Shown here one piece after another: positions 22,801 through 37,800 of a DNA stretch of 64,000 nt. The DNA is taken from assembly GCA_003952965.2 (NCBI GenBank), contig RXIC02000106.1, forward strand, positions 99,164 to 163,163, given 5' to 3'. Source of the stretch: Morella rubra (Eukaryota; Streptophyta; Magnoliopsida; Fagales; Myricaceae). Position 1 is the stretch's first letter. Every line of letters starts with the position of its first letter. Under the pieces are notes generated by a model that worked only from the letters and a program-made list of their open reading frames with translations, made no database searches and had not been told where the DNA came from. The translations under genes and the position numbers were made by a program.

Positions 22801-25800
22801 TACAGTGTACCATTAGGGGTTTCAACCCTTATTTTTCTGTTTGCCCCTGTTTTAAATCGCTGTGATAATGGTTGAGAAAGAAACAATATGCAAAAGTCAT
22901 AAAATCTTTTGTTGCTTATTCTGTAGATGTAGATTTAAAATTTTCTCATTTCTTATAAGACAACAGGGAAAAAAGGTTGAGATTTGATGCAAAATATAAT
23001 CTGAGCACAGGGTAGCTGAATTCAAAATCTTTGGTAAAATTGTAATTTTGAAATGGACCACAAACCAAGGATTAGCCTTCCTTTCTTTTATATGGACATC
23101 ATCTTCATTTGACCTAATGGTTTTTCAAGAGGAAGAAGAATATTGTGTTGGAAACTTGTTTCAATAAAGTTTTCTTGAACAATTATCAATGCACATGTAC
23201 AATAAAATAAATTCGATACTTTTTTTTCGCAGAGCATGACTTGTGTCTTAGGTGGCTCTGCAAATGCCACGGTCAGAATTATGCTCAAAATATCTGTTGA
23301 ATAGACTTCATTATTTTTAACATATGAAAGATGAGGAAGGTTGAAAATTATGCTTTTTGTAATCATGATTCTATTTTTGGGTATGATCTTTGATTTGGTA
23401 TGTGTACTAGAAGTATTTTGCTGTTTCCTTTATAGAGAGATCAGTTATGTCATTTTCATGAATTGCTTATGCCAATGAACGAGTATTGGTGGACAGGTAG
23501 TGAACTTACCTGGATGTTGTTTGTTAACCAATTGACTAGGGATTGATATTTTGAAAGCCACATCTTTTGGGGTAATATTTATATCACTTCAAGTTTCCAT
23601 GAGTGATGAGGATGCTACTTGCAAAATATTTTTAACATTTTGTTTCTTGTGGCTTCATTCACTCAGAAACAAATGTCATGTCAAAATGTGAATTTTTGTA
23701 CTTGTGTGAATTTTGATTGGATCTGTGTTGATTGCTGTGTGTTTGTTTTATTTGATCACTCGAGCAAAAAATATGAATTGTTGTCTGGTCAGTTATAATT
23801 TGCTTTTTGTGTCACCACTGCCTTGTGGGGTGCGCAAAATAATGTTGCTTTCGCACAAATTACTATTAGATCTGTAGCTTAGTTTTTCTTTGTTTAGGAT
23901 ATCACTGGGGATGCCTCCTAAAATAAATGCATTGCTAATCCTTCAATTTCGAATTGGATATGATAATTGAATTACTAGATTATTGATGCTTCAATTGTCT
24001 TGAATACGGTACACATAGTTGTTTGTCATTATTGGGTACTGGAATGGGTATCAACTATTGATAATGGCAATTTTCGTGTTTTCTCCACTGTATAACTCTG
24101 CATTTGAGTCGATTAATTTTTCACAATCCTCCCCATCTTCTGCCCCAAAAACCAGGGAAAAGAATATTTTTTGAACTTTTAATTGTCATCCTCTCTCCCT
24201 TGGCTGAAGTCGTAAAGTTGAGGGGGTTATGTAAGTATTACATTAAAAATCAACTAATAAACTATGAAAAGTTCACTCTAATCTTTTCAGCGTAGTGATA
24301 AGGTAAATTCGATCTTTAATTACCTTAGGAATGAAATTTCATGTCATTTTCTTTTGGCTTTGTTTGATGGCTGTCCACTGTCCTTTTCTCACAGTTTGCG
24401 AGAAAGAGCTCAGGTAGAACAGCTCATTCACTACATTGTGGAAGAAGCTCCTGAGGATGCTGAAAAGAGGCGAACTTTCAAGTAGGATGCTTTTGTCTCC
24501 CAGATACTTCTCTACAGCGGGATGTGACTTGTGATTTATTTTCTGAAATTATACTGTTCACAGGTTTCCTTTTATTGCCTGTGAGATTTTTACTTGTGAA
24601 GTGGATATCATACTCAAAACTCTGGTCGAGGACGAGGAGGTTAGAAACTTCAATTATTCACCTCTCGATAACTTTTTGAAACCTTATTCTGTCGTTGATG
24701 ACCTTTGTTCGTTGATTGTTGGCAGTTGATGAAATTGTTGTTTTCCTTTTTGGAACCAGAACAACCCCATAGCACACTATTGGCTGGGTACTTTAGCAAG
24801 GTAGTTCTTTGTCGAACTTTAAAGTTATCTACTTTGGTAGGATGATATTGTCAATATTACTTGTTGTCATAGAGACTATTTGAGCTCTTCCTCTTTTCCT
24901 TTTCTTTTTTTGTGTGAAGTGGAGTTATAACTAATGTGTTATGTGGGGTCATCTGTGCCCTAATTTCTTATTGTTAGGTTGTCATATGCCTGTTGTTGCG
25001 TAAGACAGTTCCTTTTATGCGATATGTTCAAGTAAGTGCATCATTTCTAACCAATATATACTCTGCTTTTATGGTTTAAAATTTTTGGTGATTTTTTTGT
25101 GATGGTCTGAGGTGTTCATAAATGACTATATCTTTGATTTGTGTGGTCATAGAAAAACTATGAAAGGAAAACATCAAAATTCTGTGGTAGCATACAGGAT
25201 GTATTTTTGTACTTCCAAGAAAAGGCCATTGAGGAAGGTGCTGCTTCCTGTAGATTTTTGTTCTTGTTTTTCATTTTTCGGGTCAATGTTAGTGAGCCTC
25301 ATTTTGTGCTGGATCTCCCTATCTTATTCAAGCAACTGTAGCCCCATTCCATATTTGTTTTGGCATTAGAAATAAGGGGTGGTGCATGGACTCATGCTGC
25401 AAATGGAGCTGTTAGTGTTTCCCTTATCTCTTTTGTCAACATATTTTATTGACTAGTAATGTCAAAAGCAGGCTTCTGTGTCTCACTGGCTAGGAAGTTT
25501 TATGACCATTCGAATGTGATTGACACTTGTCATGGCAGAATTGATCTTCTATGGAATTCATAAATGTAGAGGATTGTGAGAGAATAACCAAGAAAATCAT
25601 ATGAGGTATATTTTAATTCATTTTCTAAGCAGCTGGAAATGGTTGGAAAATTGAGAGTGAACTCTGCCATCTTGAACTAATAATATACTCCTTGTTGGAG
25701 GGTTAATATAAATAAATAGGGAAAAATGTATATCACATACGTGTTCTTTTGTTGCTGATTGGCACTGGCCTTGTGTCTTCATCTAGGCTCATAAGGAGAT

Positions 25801-28800
25801 AGTTGGGAAGCTAGTTGACCTGATTGGAATTACATCTGTCATGGAGGTTAGTTGTTGATCAATTTTATTTATTGTCTTTGGTATTCAATTGCTGGGTATG
25901 TGTTGGTTCATGTTCAATTTTAATATAGGCTTTGTGCAGTTTGCATGCGTGTGTTTTTGTGATCCCATGTAGAAGGACAGGTTTATATATTCTTCTGATT
26001 TTTATTGTTCATTTCATTATATTTGGTGTTTGCAGGTGCGCTTCCCCCCCCCCCCCCCCCCCAATTTATTTGACATCTTCTTGTTCTTTTATGTTAAACA
26101 ACAGTGATTGACACTCTTGAGCTTTTGACCCCGTTCTGTATTAAAAGAAAATTCATCAGCTATAAAATTTTTGGGGGTCACTTCTGTTTCCTGAGTGGTT
26201 TATGGGAACCTGTTCCTTGTTGAACAGGTTTTAATACGTCTGATTGGCGCTGATGAACACATGTATGCAAACCATACAGAATCAATGCAGTGGATAGAAG
26301 AAACAGATGTTCTAGAGATGATTGTTGACAAGTTCAATTCTTCAGTAAGTACTATTAATTGTAGTCAAATCCCCTTTATGTAAATGACCATGCCTCAGTG
26401 CTCAATTGAGCTCTTTCCTTGATTTTTTTCTGTTCTCCATTACATGTTACACTGTGTTCCTCTTTGTATTCACTAGGTCACTAAGTTTTGTTGTTTTGGA
26501 GAACATAGTAGTTTTTATCTTCTTCCTGAAGTTATTGAAGAGCTTCCTGCCACCCAGGGATTGACTGATTCATTTCTGGTTTTGTTTCGGCCTGTCATTT
26601 CTTACCCCATTCCTGTCTATCATATGCTGAATTGTTCTTAACCTACTTAAGAGGCCCGGGCTGCGGTTATTTGGACCTGATAGAGGGAAAAGAGGAAAAT
26701 ATTTTTGGCCAAATATTTTTCCAAAAACTACTAGTTTTCAATGTTGGCAAAGATTGTAAAGTTGGATTTGAAACTCTCTGCATCTCGGCCACAACCCTAC
26801 TGCAACTCCTATTGATCACGATAACAGATCAACAAGAATATGAAATAAGAAGTCCACCAAAAGATTGACAACAGGAACAAATATCGAAAAATTCTGGCCT
26901 AGCCAATGCCATCTTCCCTCCAACACCCAGATTTACCATACTCTGAGCTTGATGATGCCACCATTTCTGACAACATGGTCTCCCACTCCAATCTGAGTGT
27001 GTTTCTGTTCCTTCTGTCATTTCTCATGTCTGGTGAATTCGGAATAAGTTGGACTGCAGTGCCCATTGTTTTGAGTGGATTCAGTTTGTGTGTGATTGTA
27101 ATAGGTACTGTGTTCTAGGAGTTGCTGCCTCCTCAGCAACCGAGAGATGAAGATGCAGTCAATGTTGAGGTGAGAGGGCTAGGCTTCTTTTCATACAAAG
27201 CATAGAGGTAGGACCATCACTAAAATTAGTGGTGCTGCCACTGCATGTGAAGCATAGGAGTGATAGATGCAAAGATAGGGGTGGTTCCAGGTATGAGATT
27301 CTGTTTTGTGGTGGGTTGGGTGGGGGGGAGAAAGACTACCTTAGGGGAGGAAGAGAAGAATGCCTGGAAAATGGCTTACCTATCGTGGATTCAAATACAT
27401 TTTTATGACTCTTGCCATATATTTCCAGTTGACCAGATTATCATCTTCCGCTGAGTCCTCTTTATTGCCCCTACCAAGCACAATTCAGGATAAAATGTGT
27501 TTTGCAGAAAACAAACAAAGCCTTGGTATTACCAGGACTTCACTCTTATTTTTTTTCCCCTCGCTGTCACTTGGTAAGGATTTCACTTCTTATTTTGATA
27601 CTATTGCTCAGAGCAACCTTGGTGAAACAGGACAGGTTTGATAACCTGCATGTGGATGCTTATACGTTGGGCTATGATTTGGGAAGTTGTAGTCTAAGTT
27701 CTTAAATTGCAGAATACATTCATCCTTTTGGATCTTTGCTTACAGGCTGGGAAAGAAAGGAAATAAATGCAATAACAGTTGTTTCTTGAAGAAATTCGTC
27801 TGATGGGATTCAAGTTATTGAAGTGGTTTGAGTATGGCATAATGAGATTTCGTAGCTAAATGCTTGGACAAATCTTTAGGGCTAAGGGTTTCAAATGAAG
27901 TGGGAACAAGAGTTGGACACTCAGATCAAAGGATGGCAAGAAAGAGGGATTTTGAAAGCTGTAGATAGTGAATATAATGGTGTTGGGAATGCTAATCAAG
28001 AAAAGAAGGGTTGGGGGGGGGGGGGGGGGTTCCAGTGAAAAGGGAGCGTTTTGTAGGCATTGACTTTTCCTTGGTCCAGTAGGACTAAATTTGGAAACAA
28101 CACACTTTAAGGAAATAAACTAAGGTAGCAATCACGTATAAAGACCTATTAAGCAAGAAAGAGTCAAATACTAACAAAATATGGCCCATGGTCTACAAAG
28201 AGGTCCCACTTGTCACATGCAGAAATACCATAATACCTTGTCTGTAGAAACTTGAGAAAAGAGCAGACAAGTAATATAACCTAACAAACCAGCATGTGCA
28301 CTAAATCGTGGACTGGACATTTTCTGGGTCATGTGACTCGTAGCTTGAGTTTTTAGGTCCAAACTGGAGTTTTTCTTTGAAATCTTCTGTCGCAGCCGCA
28401 TCACTTTGTATCTTACTGTTCTATAGTGGAATGTAGATGCTATGTGGAGAATTGGAAAGAGGTTAAGAGTATGTTGTGGATATGTCAATGTAAGATATTT
28501 GGTAATGGCACCTCCAAAGTTAAGTTTTGGTATTTGGCACCTTGAATTGAATTTTGAGACTTATTTTGCACCCTCCGTTAGATGATAATGTTCAACTGGA
28601 TGGCAAATATATCACATGCCATGCACATGTAGTTGCCTCTCTTGTAATGACCAAATTGTCTATTTAAGAGTTTTTGTTTTTGTGTCATTTGTTTCTTGAG
28701 TCGAGCATATGCCAACAATGTAGGAATGTTAGTTGATTCCTTGCCACATGGGAAGTAATATTGCCTCAGTTTTCCATGTTTTGAAAGGTTGACATGTGGA

Positions 28801-31800
28801 CTTGTTCTTGTCTTCATCGTCAACCCAGAGGCATGCACAAGTCATGTAGAAAATTGAAAAAAAAGCCACACAAACACACACATGGCTATGCTCAAAAGAA
28901 AATAATACACAGGCCTGGCATAAAACCACCGTGACAGTGCTACATCACATGTAGGGATTGGAGGTGGTAGCGAGTCTCGGCAATCATCCTCTTGAACTTT
29001 GTCACCATCCTTATCCTTTGCATGCCAATGACAAGTTCATTTGTTATTTTCACTGGCACTGCGAATTAACAACTATAAATGCAAGCTCCTGGATTCTTTA
29101 CTTCTCCATTTTCTCTATGGCCAAACACAATTTCTAGAGAAATTTACTTTTGCCAATGAACCCAAAGTTATTGATAGTCCTTTGAAAGCAAAGGTGCAGA
29201 GCCCCACAAAAGCAGCAGCATGAGCGAAGTTAATTTGAAGTTTGAAATGAGGTCTTTCTCCCTTGAGAATGTCCACCATAGTTGCAAGTTTCTGGACACG
29301 TCATTTCTGAGTAGTTGGTAGCCAATGGCGGTGCTGACTAAATGACGGAGACAACAAACTTTTCATGGAATTGAGAAGGGGTTTGGTTTGAAAGCACACC
29401 AGAGGCTTCCTTCTCCTCACCTCCTTTTGTGTTCTGCTGACATCTTAGCCTTTGAAAGGCGATTCAAATGAAACTAATAAAGTGACTCACACACACTAAT
29501 AAAAGATGAACTGGCATGGAAGGGCATTGAAGTCATTTTAAGGGTGACTGGTGACTCTTATGACCTACTTTAGTCTATTCTAGTTAAAAAACACAATAGA
29601 GGGTGCAATCACTAGACTATCGATTTAGGTTTGCAAGTGCTTAAAAGTCAGTCAGTTTGGCGTGTCATTACGAAAGAGTGTTAAGACTGACCCTCCCTCC
29701 TTTTTCTAAGTCTAACTGTAACTTCTGGTGTTTTGCAATGTGAAATTAATTTGGTGTCAGCATCTTTACATGTGCTTGTTCAAATACACAAATATTTTTG
29801 AGTTTTACTTCTCCTTATTTTTAGTCATTGGAAGGAAATTTGGTGTTTTGCATCTTTACATATTTGTGCTTGTGCAAATTCACTTTTGAATTTGTTAAAC
29901 TTATTTTCTCCCTCCAAATTTTGTTTGCTACCACCTGCTGATCAATAATTACAGTAATGTTAGCATGTTAAGATGTAATAAAATCTGTTTCTATCTTGTT
30001 CTTATTTTTATGTTCCCTACCACTGTATATCATTGTCAAAAAATATGCAAAATGGAGGCTGGATATAATCTGGGCTTTAGATAGTCTTTCGTGTCATGTC
30101 AGCATATGCTACAACTGTTTTCCTAAATTGCTCTTCTTGTCAGGGGATCATCTGTAGTAGTTATGAACGGCAGATTGATGTTAACGAAATATTTATAGAA
30201 ATATGCTTTTTTCAGGACTCTCCTGAAGTTCATGTTAATGCAGCAGAAACACTTTGCGCTATTACTCGATTTGCTCCATCTGGGCTTGCTGCTAAAATTT
30301 CCAGCCCAAGGTAGCATTTAATTTCCATCTCATGTTAGGAATATGCATATTGTTCTGCTATGGCTTTTCAGTTGATGATATAAAGTGTATAATTTTTGTG
30401 GTTGCAGTTTTATAGGAAGGTTATTTCGTCATGCTTTGGAAGACTCACGACCAAAGTCTGTTCTTGTCAACTCATTGTCTGTGTGCATATCTTTGTTAGA
30501 CCCTAAGAGGCTAACCTTCGGAGTATATCATGCATACAACCGCCAAATACCTCAGGGATCTACAATAGTTGCTAATCCTGAGACAGTTGAAGGCATGCTA
30601 GAAAGCCTAAGTAAGGGTAACTTCTTTTTTCTTTTTTCTTTTTCAGTTTCTAGAATATTTAACATTTCCCCTGATTCTCTCTCTTTTCTTATTCTATTTG
30701 GAAACTGTCTCTTCCAAACCTTATGAGTAGTCCTTTGTTTAAAGTTTCACCAGCTATTTACTTTGGCCTTTCCCTATTAGGATTATGTTTCCTAACATTC
30801 CTGCTGGAGTGAGGTTTTCAATTTCACATTCATAATGATAGCGAGGTGTCTTACTTTTCAAAAAAAGTTAACCCTTAGTTTCTTAGCATGTATGTTTTAG
30901 GTGTCTCAGTATAGTCCTTTGTACATAGTTTCTTAGCATGTATGGTTTAGGTGTCTCAGTATAGTCCTTTGTACTGTTACACATTTTTTTTTTGATAAAG
31001 GTAATCTTACTCATAAAAAAAAAAATGATAGAGAGAATGAAGAGAAGGTGACTCATAAAATAAGAGCAAGGTGTGTGAGGATGGGAAAGGTTTTGTGGAG
31101 AAGTAATAGGAATGATTGGCAGTTTTTTTGGGGAGGATGTTAATTGTGTAGTAGATGGCTGGAGGATTTGTTTTTGACATGATGTGTTGGGATTTTGGCC
31201 TCAAAGATGCTTTACTTCTGTAGCTTCATAGCTTGTGGATTGGACTTTGTTGCTTCATATGCTGTGTTGGGAGTTGTTGCTGAGTGGAAAGTTTAAGGTC
31301 CAATTTGTTAATGATATTTTGAGTGGATTGAGGACTCTAACCCTTTCTCCCATCAGATCAGTTTGCTGAACTTCACGACTCAACTTCACCCATCAGTTAG
31401 CGGAGGTCTCCAGAAATGTTGCCTTTTTTTTTTTTTTGTGGATAGGTGCTTGGATAAAATACTGATAATAGATAAAATTATCCAATGTAGTTGGAGGCCT
31501 GAATTCTGTGGCAGGAGTTAATGAGTATTTGATTGAGAAGTTTTTAGAATAGGAATGCAACTAATAATTCAGACTGCATGAGAACTGTTTTGATGTCCCT
31601 GTGGAGTTGTAACAAATTGTGGGTTTGGCATGTTAGAAAAAACAAGTTTTGGGTGGCAATTGTGCTAGTTGAGGGTGACATGAATGTGCTCTTAAGCATA
31701 AGGGAATGAACTTTGCCTGCAGATATACTCTGTCCAGGTAAACTTTGTGTCATCAACTTTTGCATTGAATGGAAGCTCTATAATTTCTTGAAATTGTTAG

Positions 31801-34800
31801 ATGCCTTGGTATTGGTATACTGGGGTCGGGCCCACAAGAATCCATATCAGGATTAGAACCCACAGTATAGAGACCAACAATGGAGGACACTGAAGCTGCT
31901 GAATCGATTGGCACAATAGTATTGAGCACATGGGAACTAACTTATTAAGTCAGGTGTGAGGATCGTTATGGTAATCCTGGAGAAGAGATTGTCTGGCGAT
32001 ACATTTGTTGAGTACTTTTCTTTCCCAAGACAGAGTAAATATTGACCAGATATTACACTGCAGGTGATTTACTCAAGCTTTTGGATGTTTCGTCGGCAGA
32101 GAATCTCCTGTTAACTACGTATGGCAAGTTGCAGCCACCTCTTGGAAAACATCGCCTAAAGGTAAAATGGGTGTTTCAGATCCTTTTCAGTTTAGTAGAA
32201 GATTGAATATTAAAATGTGATTCCTTTGTAATTGTGGACTGTTACTGGTTGCTGATCATTGTAATTTGGTTGTATACGTTGGCTAACATTTGTTCGAGAT
32301 CCATATTCTCTATAGAATGTATCTGTGGATGCTGATTAGCCATCTTGGCAACTTAAGCTGATTGTTACTGATAATGGAGTTCTTCAGATTGTAGAGTTCA
32401 TCTCGGTTTTAGTGACAGTTGGCAGCGAAGCTGCGGAGAAGGAATTAATCCATCTTGGTGCTGTACAAAGAATTTTAGACTTGTTCTTTGAGTAAGTTGG
32501 GAAAAAGAAATTGTTATTTTTGAATAGCAAGCGGATACAACCCTTATTCCTCTGTTTGCTTGTGAAGGTACCCATATAATAACTTCCTGCACCATCACAT
32601 AGAGAATATCATAGTGTCATGCTTGGAGAGCAAGAATGCTCCTCTTATAGAACATCTTCTTAATGAGTGCAATCTCATTGGGAGAATTCTTGAAGCTGAA
32701 AAGAATAACAACTTGACAACTGATTCAAACAAGGTAGTGGTGCATTGCTCTCTAGATAACCAATATCTTCATCTCAGGAGAGGTCTAACTTCTCTTTCTA
32801 CAGTCTAGTAACATTTTGGATATTTGGCTGCATTATGTGGAATCGATATTTGAGAATATTTATTTTTTTTCTTGTGTCTGCAGCCAACTGTCCCTGCTGA
32901 GGGTAGATCACCCACCAGGATAGGGAATATTGGACACTTAACACGTATATCTAACAAACTTGTTCAATTGGGGAATAGCAGCAGTGAGATTCTGGCACAT
33001 TTACAGGTTTATTCCCTAGTCTCAAATGGTTGTCATTATTGATGTATTTATCGTATCAGTATGTTTGTATTCTTTTTGCGAAGTTGTGTCTTGTCTATAT
33101 TATAGTCAAGTTCAGTATGATGGCTCTTTGGCTTTTAAAAGTTAAGGGGAAAAGTCATTGTTCGCCCCATAAGTTTGCGTCAATTGCATGTCACTCTCTC
33201 TAACTTTAAAAACTGCGATTTACGTCCTTTAAGTATGAAACATTTGCAATGTTCGTCCACAGTCAAAATTTCCGTTATAATTGACGGAATTCGGCATTAA
33301 AATGACCAAAATGCCCTCAAAACAATTTTAAAAATAAATAAATACTGGAAAATAAATTCAAAAATATATAATTAAAATAGAGTTTCAATATTTTTTTAAA
33401 AAATATTACCTTTTAAATATCATTTTTATTTATTTTTAATGAATTTTTTAAATATTTTTGTAATTTTGTTTTGAGGGCATTTTGGTCATTTTAATGCCGA
33501 ATTCCGTCAATTATAACGGAAATTTTACTGTGGACGAACATTGCAAATGTTTCATACTTATAGGACGTAAATCGCAGCTTTTAAAGTTAGGGGGAGTGAC
33601 ATGCAATTGACGCAAACTTATGAGGCGAACAATTACTTTTCCCCAAAAGTTAATTTGTCCAGAAATTTGATTGCTAAAATATCAGGTTGTTCCAACTATG
33701 TTTCAATGAGATTAAAAGATAGCTGGTTGTTCAACTGCGACTTCCACTTTGGATCATAATTAGTAGGTTGCTTGTGATGTTGTTATCAAACACGTTTATC
33801 TGTAAAATGTATTTGGAATTGTTGCTGCAAAAGTTCAATGACCATTTGCCCCTTTAGCATTTTCATCTTCAGATTCATTGTTTATAGCGGTTTTGCCGTT
33901 TAACAGGAAAATAGTGAATGGAAGGATTGGTATACAAATATTCTATCACAGCGGAATGCGGTGGAAAATGTCTATCAGTGGGCCTGTGGGTATGTTCTTT
34001 ACCTCAAAGTTATTAGTCTCTCATTTGCAGTTCAAAGTATGCTGGTAATGGCTTGAGGGAATGAAACTAATGTTTTCTCATGTACTAGTGATTATTCCAT
34101 GCACGGTCCAAATAGGCAAGATTTATGTCATTAGAAATCACTCTTGCATTTCAACCTTCATCTGCAATCAGTTGCCATTAGCAGGCCAGCCTGATGAAAA
34201 CCATAAATTTGAACCCCAACCCAACGTACTCATAGAAACTGCATCTGTTTAGGTGCAAATGGTTTGCTGCTCAAATGGCTCTTAGTTCCTCTCATAAGAG
34301 CTAGGTGGAGGGCAAGGTCTTGCAAGACCCACTGGATATATATTCAATTCATAGTGATTTTTTTTTAGATGTTTGGTTGCTTTCCCATTATACAGCATCA
34401 TTCAACTAGTACCTTTTTTTTTTTTTTTTTTACTTTTTTAGAGACAAGAAAAATGTACTAGCATTCAGCTAGTACGTTTTTCAAGCTGAATTAATGTAGA
34501 AGTTATGAAATGTTCTCTCATGGTAGTGTTACTAGTGTATCAAATGATCCAATTGCCATTGAATCAACAATGGTGTGTCAGAACAGAGACACGTTACTTG
34601 TTGGTTTAAAGCAATTCTGTCCTGTGGGCTGTATAATTTGCGCTAGTGTTGGAAGACTTAGGTTTCATCTAGAGTTGCTTTCTACGTTTGGGAGGCTACT
34701 CATGGGAAAATTCTGACCATTGACAACTTAAGGAGGAGGGACGTTTGCTTGATCAATTGGTGTTATTTGTGCAAGAGTGATGGAGAGTCGGTTGATCATA

Positions 34801-37800
34801 TCCTTCTTCACTGCTCGGTTGCAAGAGGGATGTGGTCGCATATGCTTAGCTGTCTGAACTTTGCTTGGGTTATGCTTACGAGGGTGGTTGAAGTGTTGGA
34901 GGAGGAAGTTTGAGGTCCAATTGCATTGGCCATTTGGAAGATGATTCCTTCTTGTATTTGGTGGAGTTTGTGGAGGGAAAGGAATGGCAGATACTTTGAG
35001 GACAAGGCTTTTTCTTTGGAGCGTTTGAGGGGCTCTATTTTGCAATCTCTTTTTCTTTGGGCTAATTCGGTTTTAGGGTGTCCTTTTTCGGGTTATCCAG
35101 ATTTCCTTAGTTTTATAGCTTGTATGGTTTAGATGTTTTTAGTATAGTCTCTTGTACTGTGAACATTCTTCTTTAATAAAGTTTAACTAATAAAAAAAAA
35201 AGTAAATTTAAGTAAGGATGTCAATAAGTGAGGTAAGTTGGGCATGGCTTTGAGCCCTAGTTACCCTTTATATCCGCAAACTCTTCGTGTTTGATACCTC
35301 TCATCTGTTGATACGTTGGGTAAAAAATTGAGAAATCAAGTGGGTAATAATCATGGCTAATGTAAAATATGTGACGTTTTTACTGCTTGCCCCCTTGCCC
35401 TTTCTCCTTCATATTCATCATATTTGATCACTTCTAACAGGCGGCCGACAGCATTGCAAGATCGGACTAGGGATAGCGATGATGATGATTACCAAGATAG
35501 AGACTATGATGTTGCAGCCCTGGCGAATAACTTAAGCCAGGCTTTTCGATATGGCATTTACAGCAATGATGATATGGATGAGGTACCTTTTTTGACTTGT
35601 TATCATAGCTCTTAGTTTAGCTCTATGTAGTCTTTGAATATAAGAAACAACTATGTTTACCAGAATTACAAAAGGGAGAAAATTAAGGTTTTTTCCGATA
35701 ATGGTACTTAAAAATAAGGGAGGTGGCAGAGTGGGGAGAGGATCTTACTATAACGGCTACGATTTATTGAAGTCAGCTACCTAGACAGGATGTATGAGGT
35801 TTACATCTATGAGCATCCATCATGACCCATCTTATTAGTTTTTGGGCTGTACCTAAGAGAAATGTTGAATAAAGTGTGGACAAATTACCTTATTCATTTG
35901 TGATTGATAAGTGATTCTACGAAATCATGTGCACCGTATTTGCTACAAAATTCAAGAAAACAACACCAGAGAGCATAATACAAACAGAATTTATGTTTTC
36001 TTACTCTCTAGCTTTCTTTATTTTCCAGCTACTTAAACCCCATACTCACATGTTTCCTCAAGCTACCAAGTAATCCAACCCAAAAAATGCCCCTGAAGAG
36101 CCTTAGCTAATAAATACAGAATGAAGATTAGATCCTCTCCAGAATTCATTTTTCCATGTGATGCTCGAGTCAGGAATAAAGCTGATACTAACATTTGCCT
36201 ATTTATGCTTTCTATTATCTTCTCTGAACACATCTGGACAACCTCACTTTATGGTCCCAAGATTATGGAAGAGCTTAATCTTGGGGTCTAGATACAAACA
36301 ATTGAAGTTACACTGGTTTACCCAACTAGTAAGCCTATTTCCACTTTAATCTGCTATCTCTGTGATCATGTTCTTTGTTCGGTTCAAGTGTCATGAGTTC
36401 TAACTGTATTCAGCAATTAAGAACTGTGCCTTATGAATGTTTATTTTCCTGTATTTCATATGACACCACAGAAAGGCCAGTGGCACACTGCCTGTGACTG
36501 CACTGTTGACTGTTGACTGTTCGTAGTTTATTTTTTCTGACTCGTTCCTATTTTTGTTGATCCTATTACTCTACTGTGGTCATAATTGTGTCCAATTGTT
36601 ATACAGTTCTTGGATTATTGTTCGTTTACATGTGTAATTTTTTTCAGGGTCATGGCTCACTTGAACGAGATGATGAGGTATGATATACACAGACTTCTCA
36701 TTACGAGTAAGAAGGCTGATCTTTTGAATAGAATTAACAGGGGTTTCTTATTAGAATCTTGTTAATTCCACTATGTTGGTAGAAAAATAGAAGCTGATGG
36801 TTGTTCATGTGTTTTTTTCTGTTGAGCCCTATGTCTTTCCACTATCATAGAATGATCTTAGGTATATGAAAGGTATCATCTTTCCACTATCCAGGTAGAG
36901 GTTTTAGCCAGGAATTGAGTTTATCACCAATAGAAGACGTCACAGAAAGCATTTTAGTGTGAAGTTGATAGGGGAAGACCAATATTTCTAGTAACTATGA
37001 GTACTAAACCCTTACAAAAGAGGCAGTTTTTTTCTTTTGGTTCAAATAGGTGACTGGGGGAATCTTTCTTTCTCCCTTTAGAGATTGTTTGTGGCATTGC
37101 GCTTCAAGATTGATTTGCTGTGCAGTCATTATTTTAGCATTAAATGGTGATATGGTTTTATATGCCTTTTGTTCTTCCTGGAAATTATACCGTGTGATAT
37201 TATCTGCTTTGTTTTTTGGGGATGAATTTAATATTGTTAACATGAATGCATGTCGTGCAAAACGTAAATTTGGCTATTTTATGAACAGTTGTATTGTGAT
37301 GAGCCATACATGAATCAGTTTTCTTAAGTCATAGGCCAAGACAAATTATGTGGGCTAAAGAAATATGTTAACTGTAAACTGTTACTTATAAAAAAAAAGA
37401 AATATGTTAACTGTTGAGTAAATTGTTTAGTTGGAGTTTACGAGGGCTATCATTAGTCATAATCCATCATGATTAGTGGTGATTACATCCAGCTGTAGGC
37501 TGTCAAGTAAAATAGTGCTTGCAGTTTTTCCCCCGGTTTTTTTTTTCCAGAGTAGTCTACATCAAGGAGTGGTGTTGTGGGGAATAAAAAAGTACGAGAG
37601 TTTTGTTCATTGCTTGCATGCTTTTGATCATTATCTTACTTCACATGCATTTTATACATAGCAACTGTTGTCTTTCTCTGATAGCTGGCTGTTTGATTGG
37701 GAAGTAGATTAATTATGCATAAGTTTCTTTTGTGGGTACTACTTGGCAGGATGTGTACTTTGATGATGAATCTGCTGAAGTTGTTTTATCTTCCCTGCGG

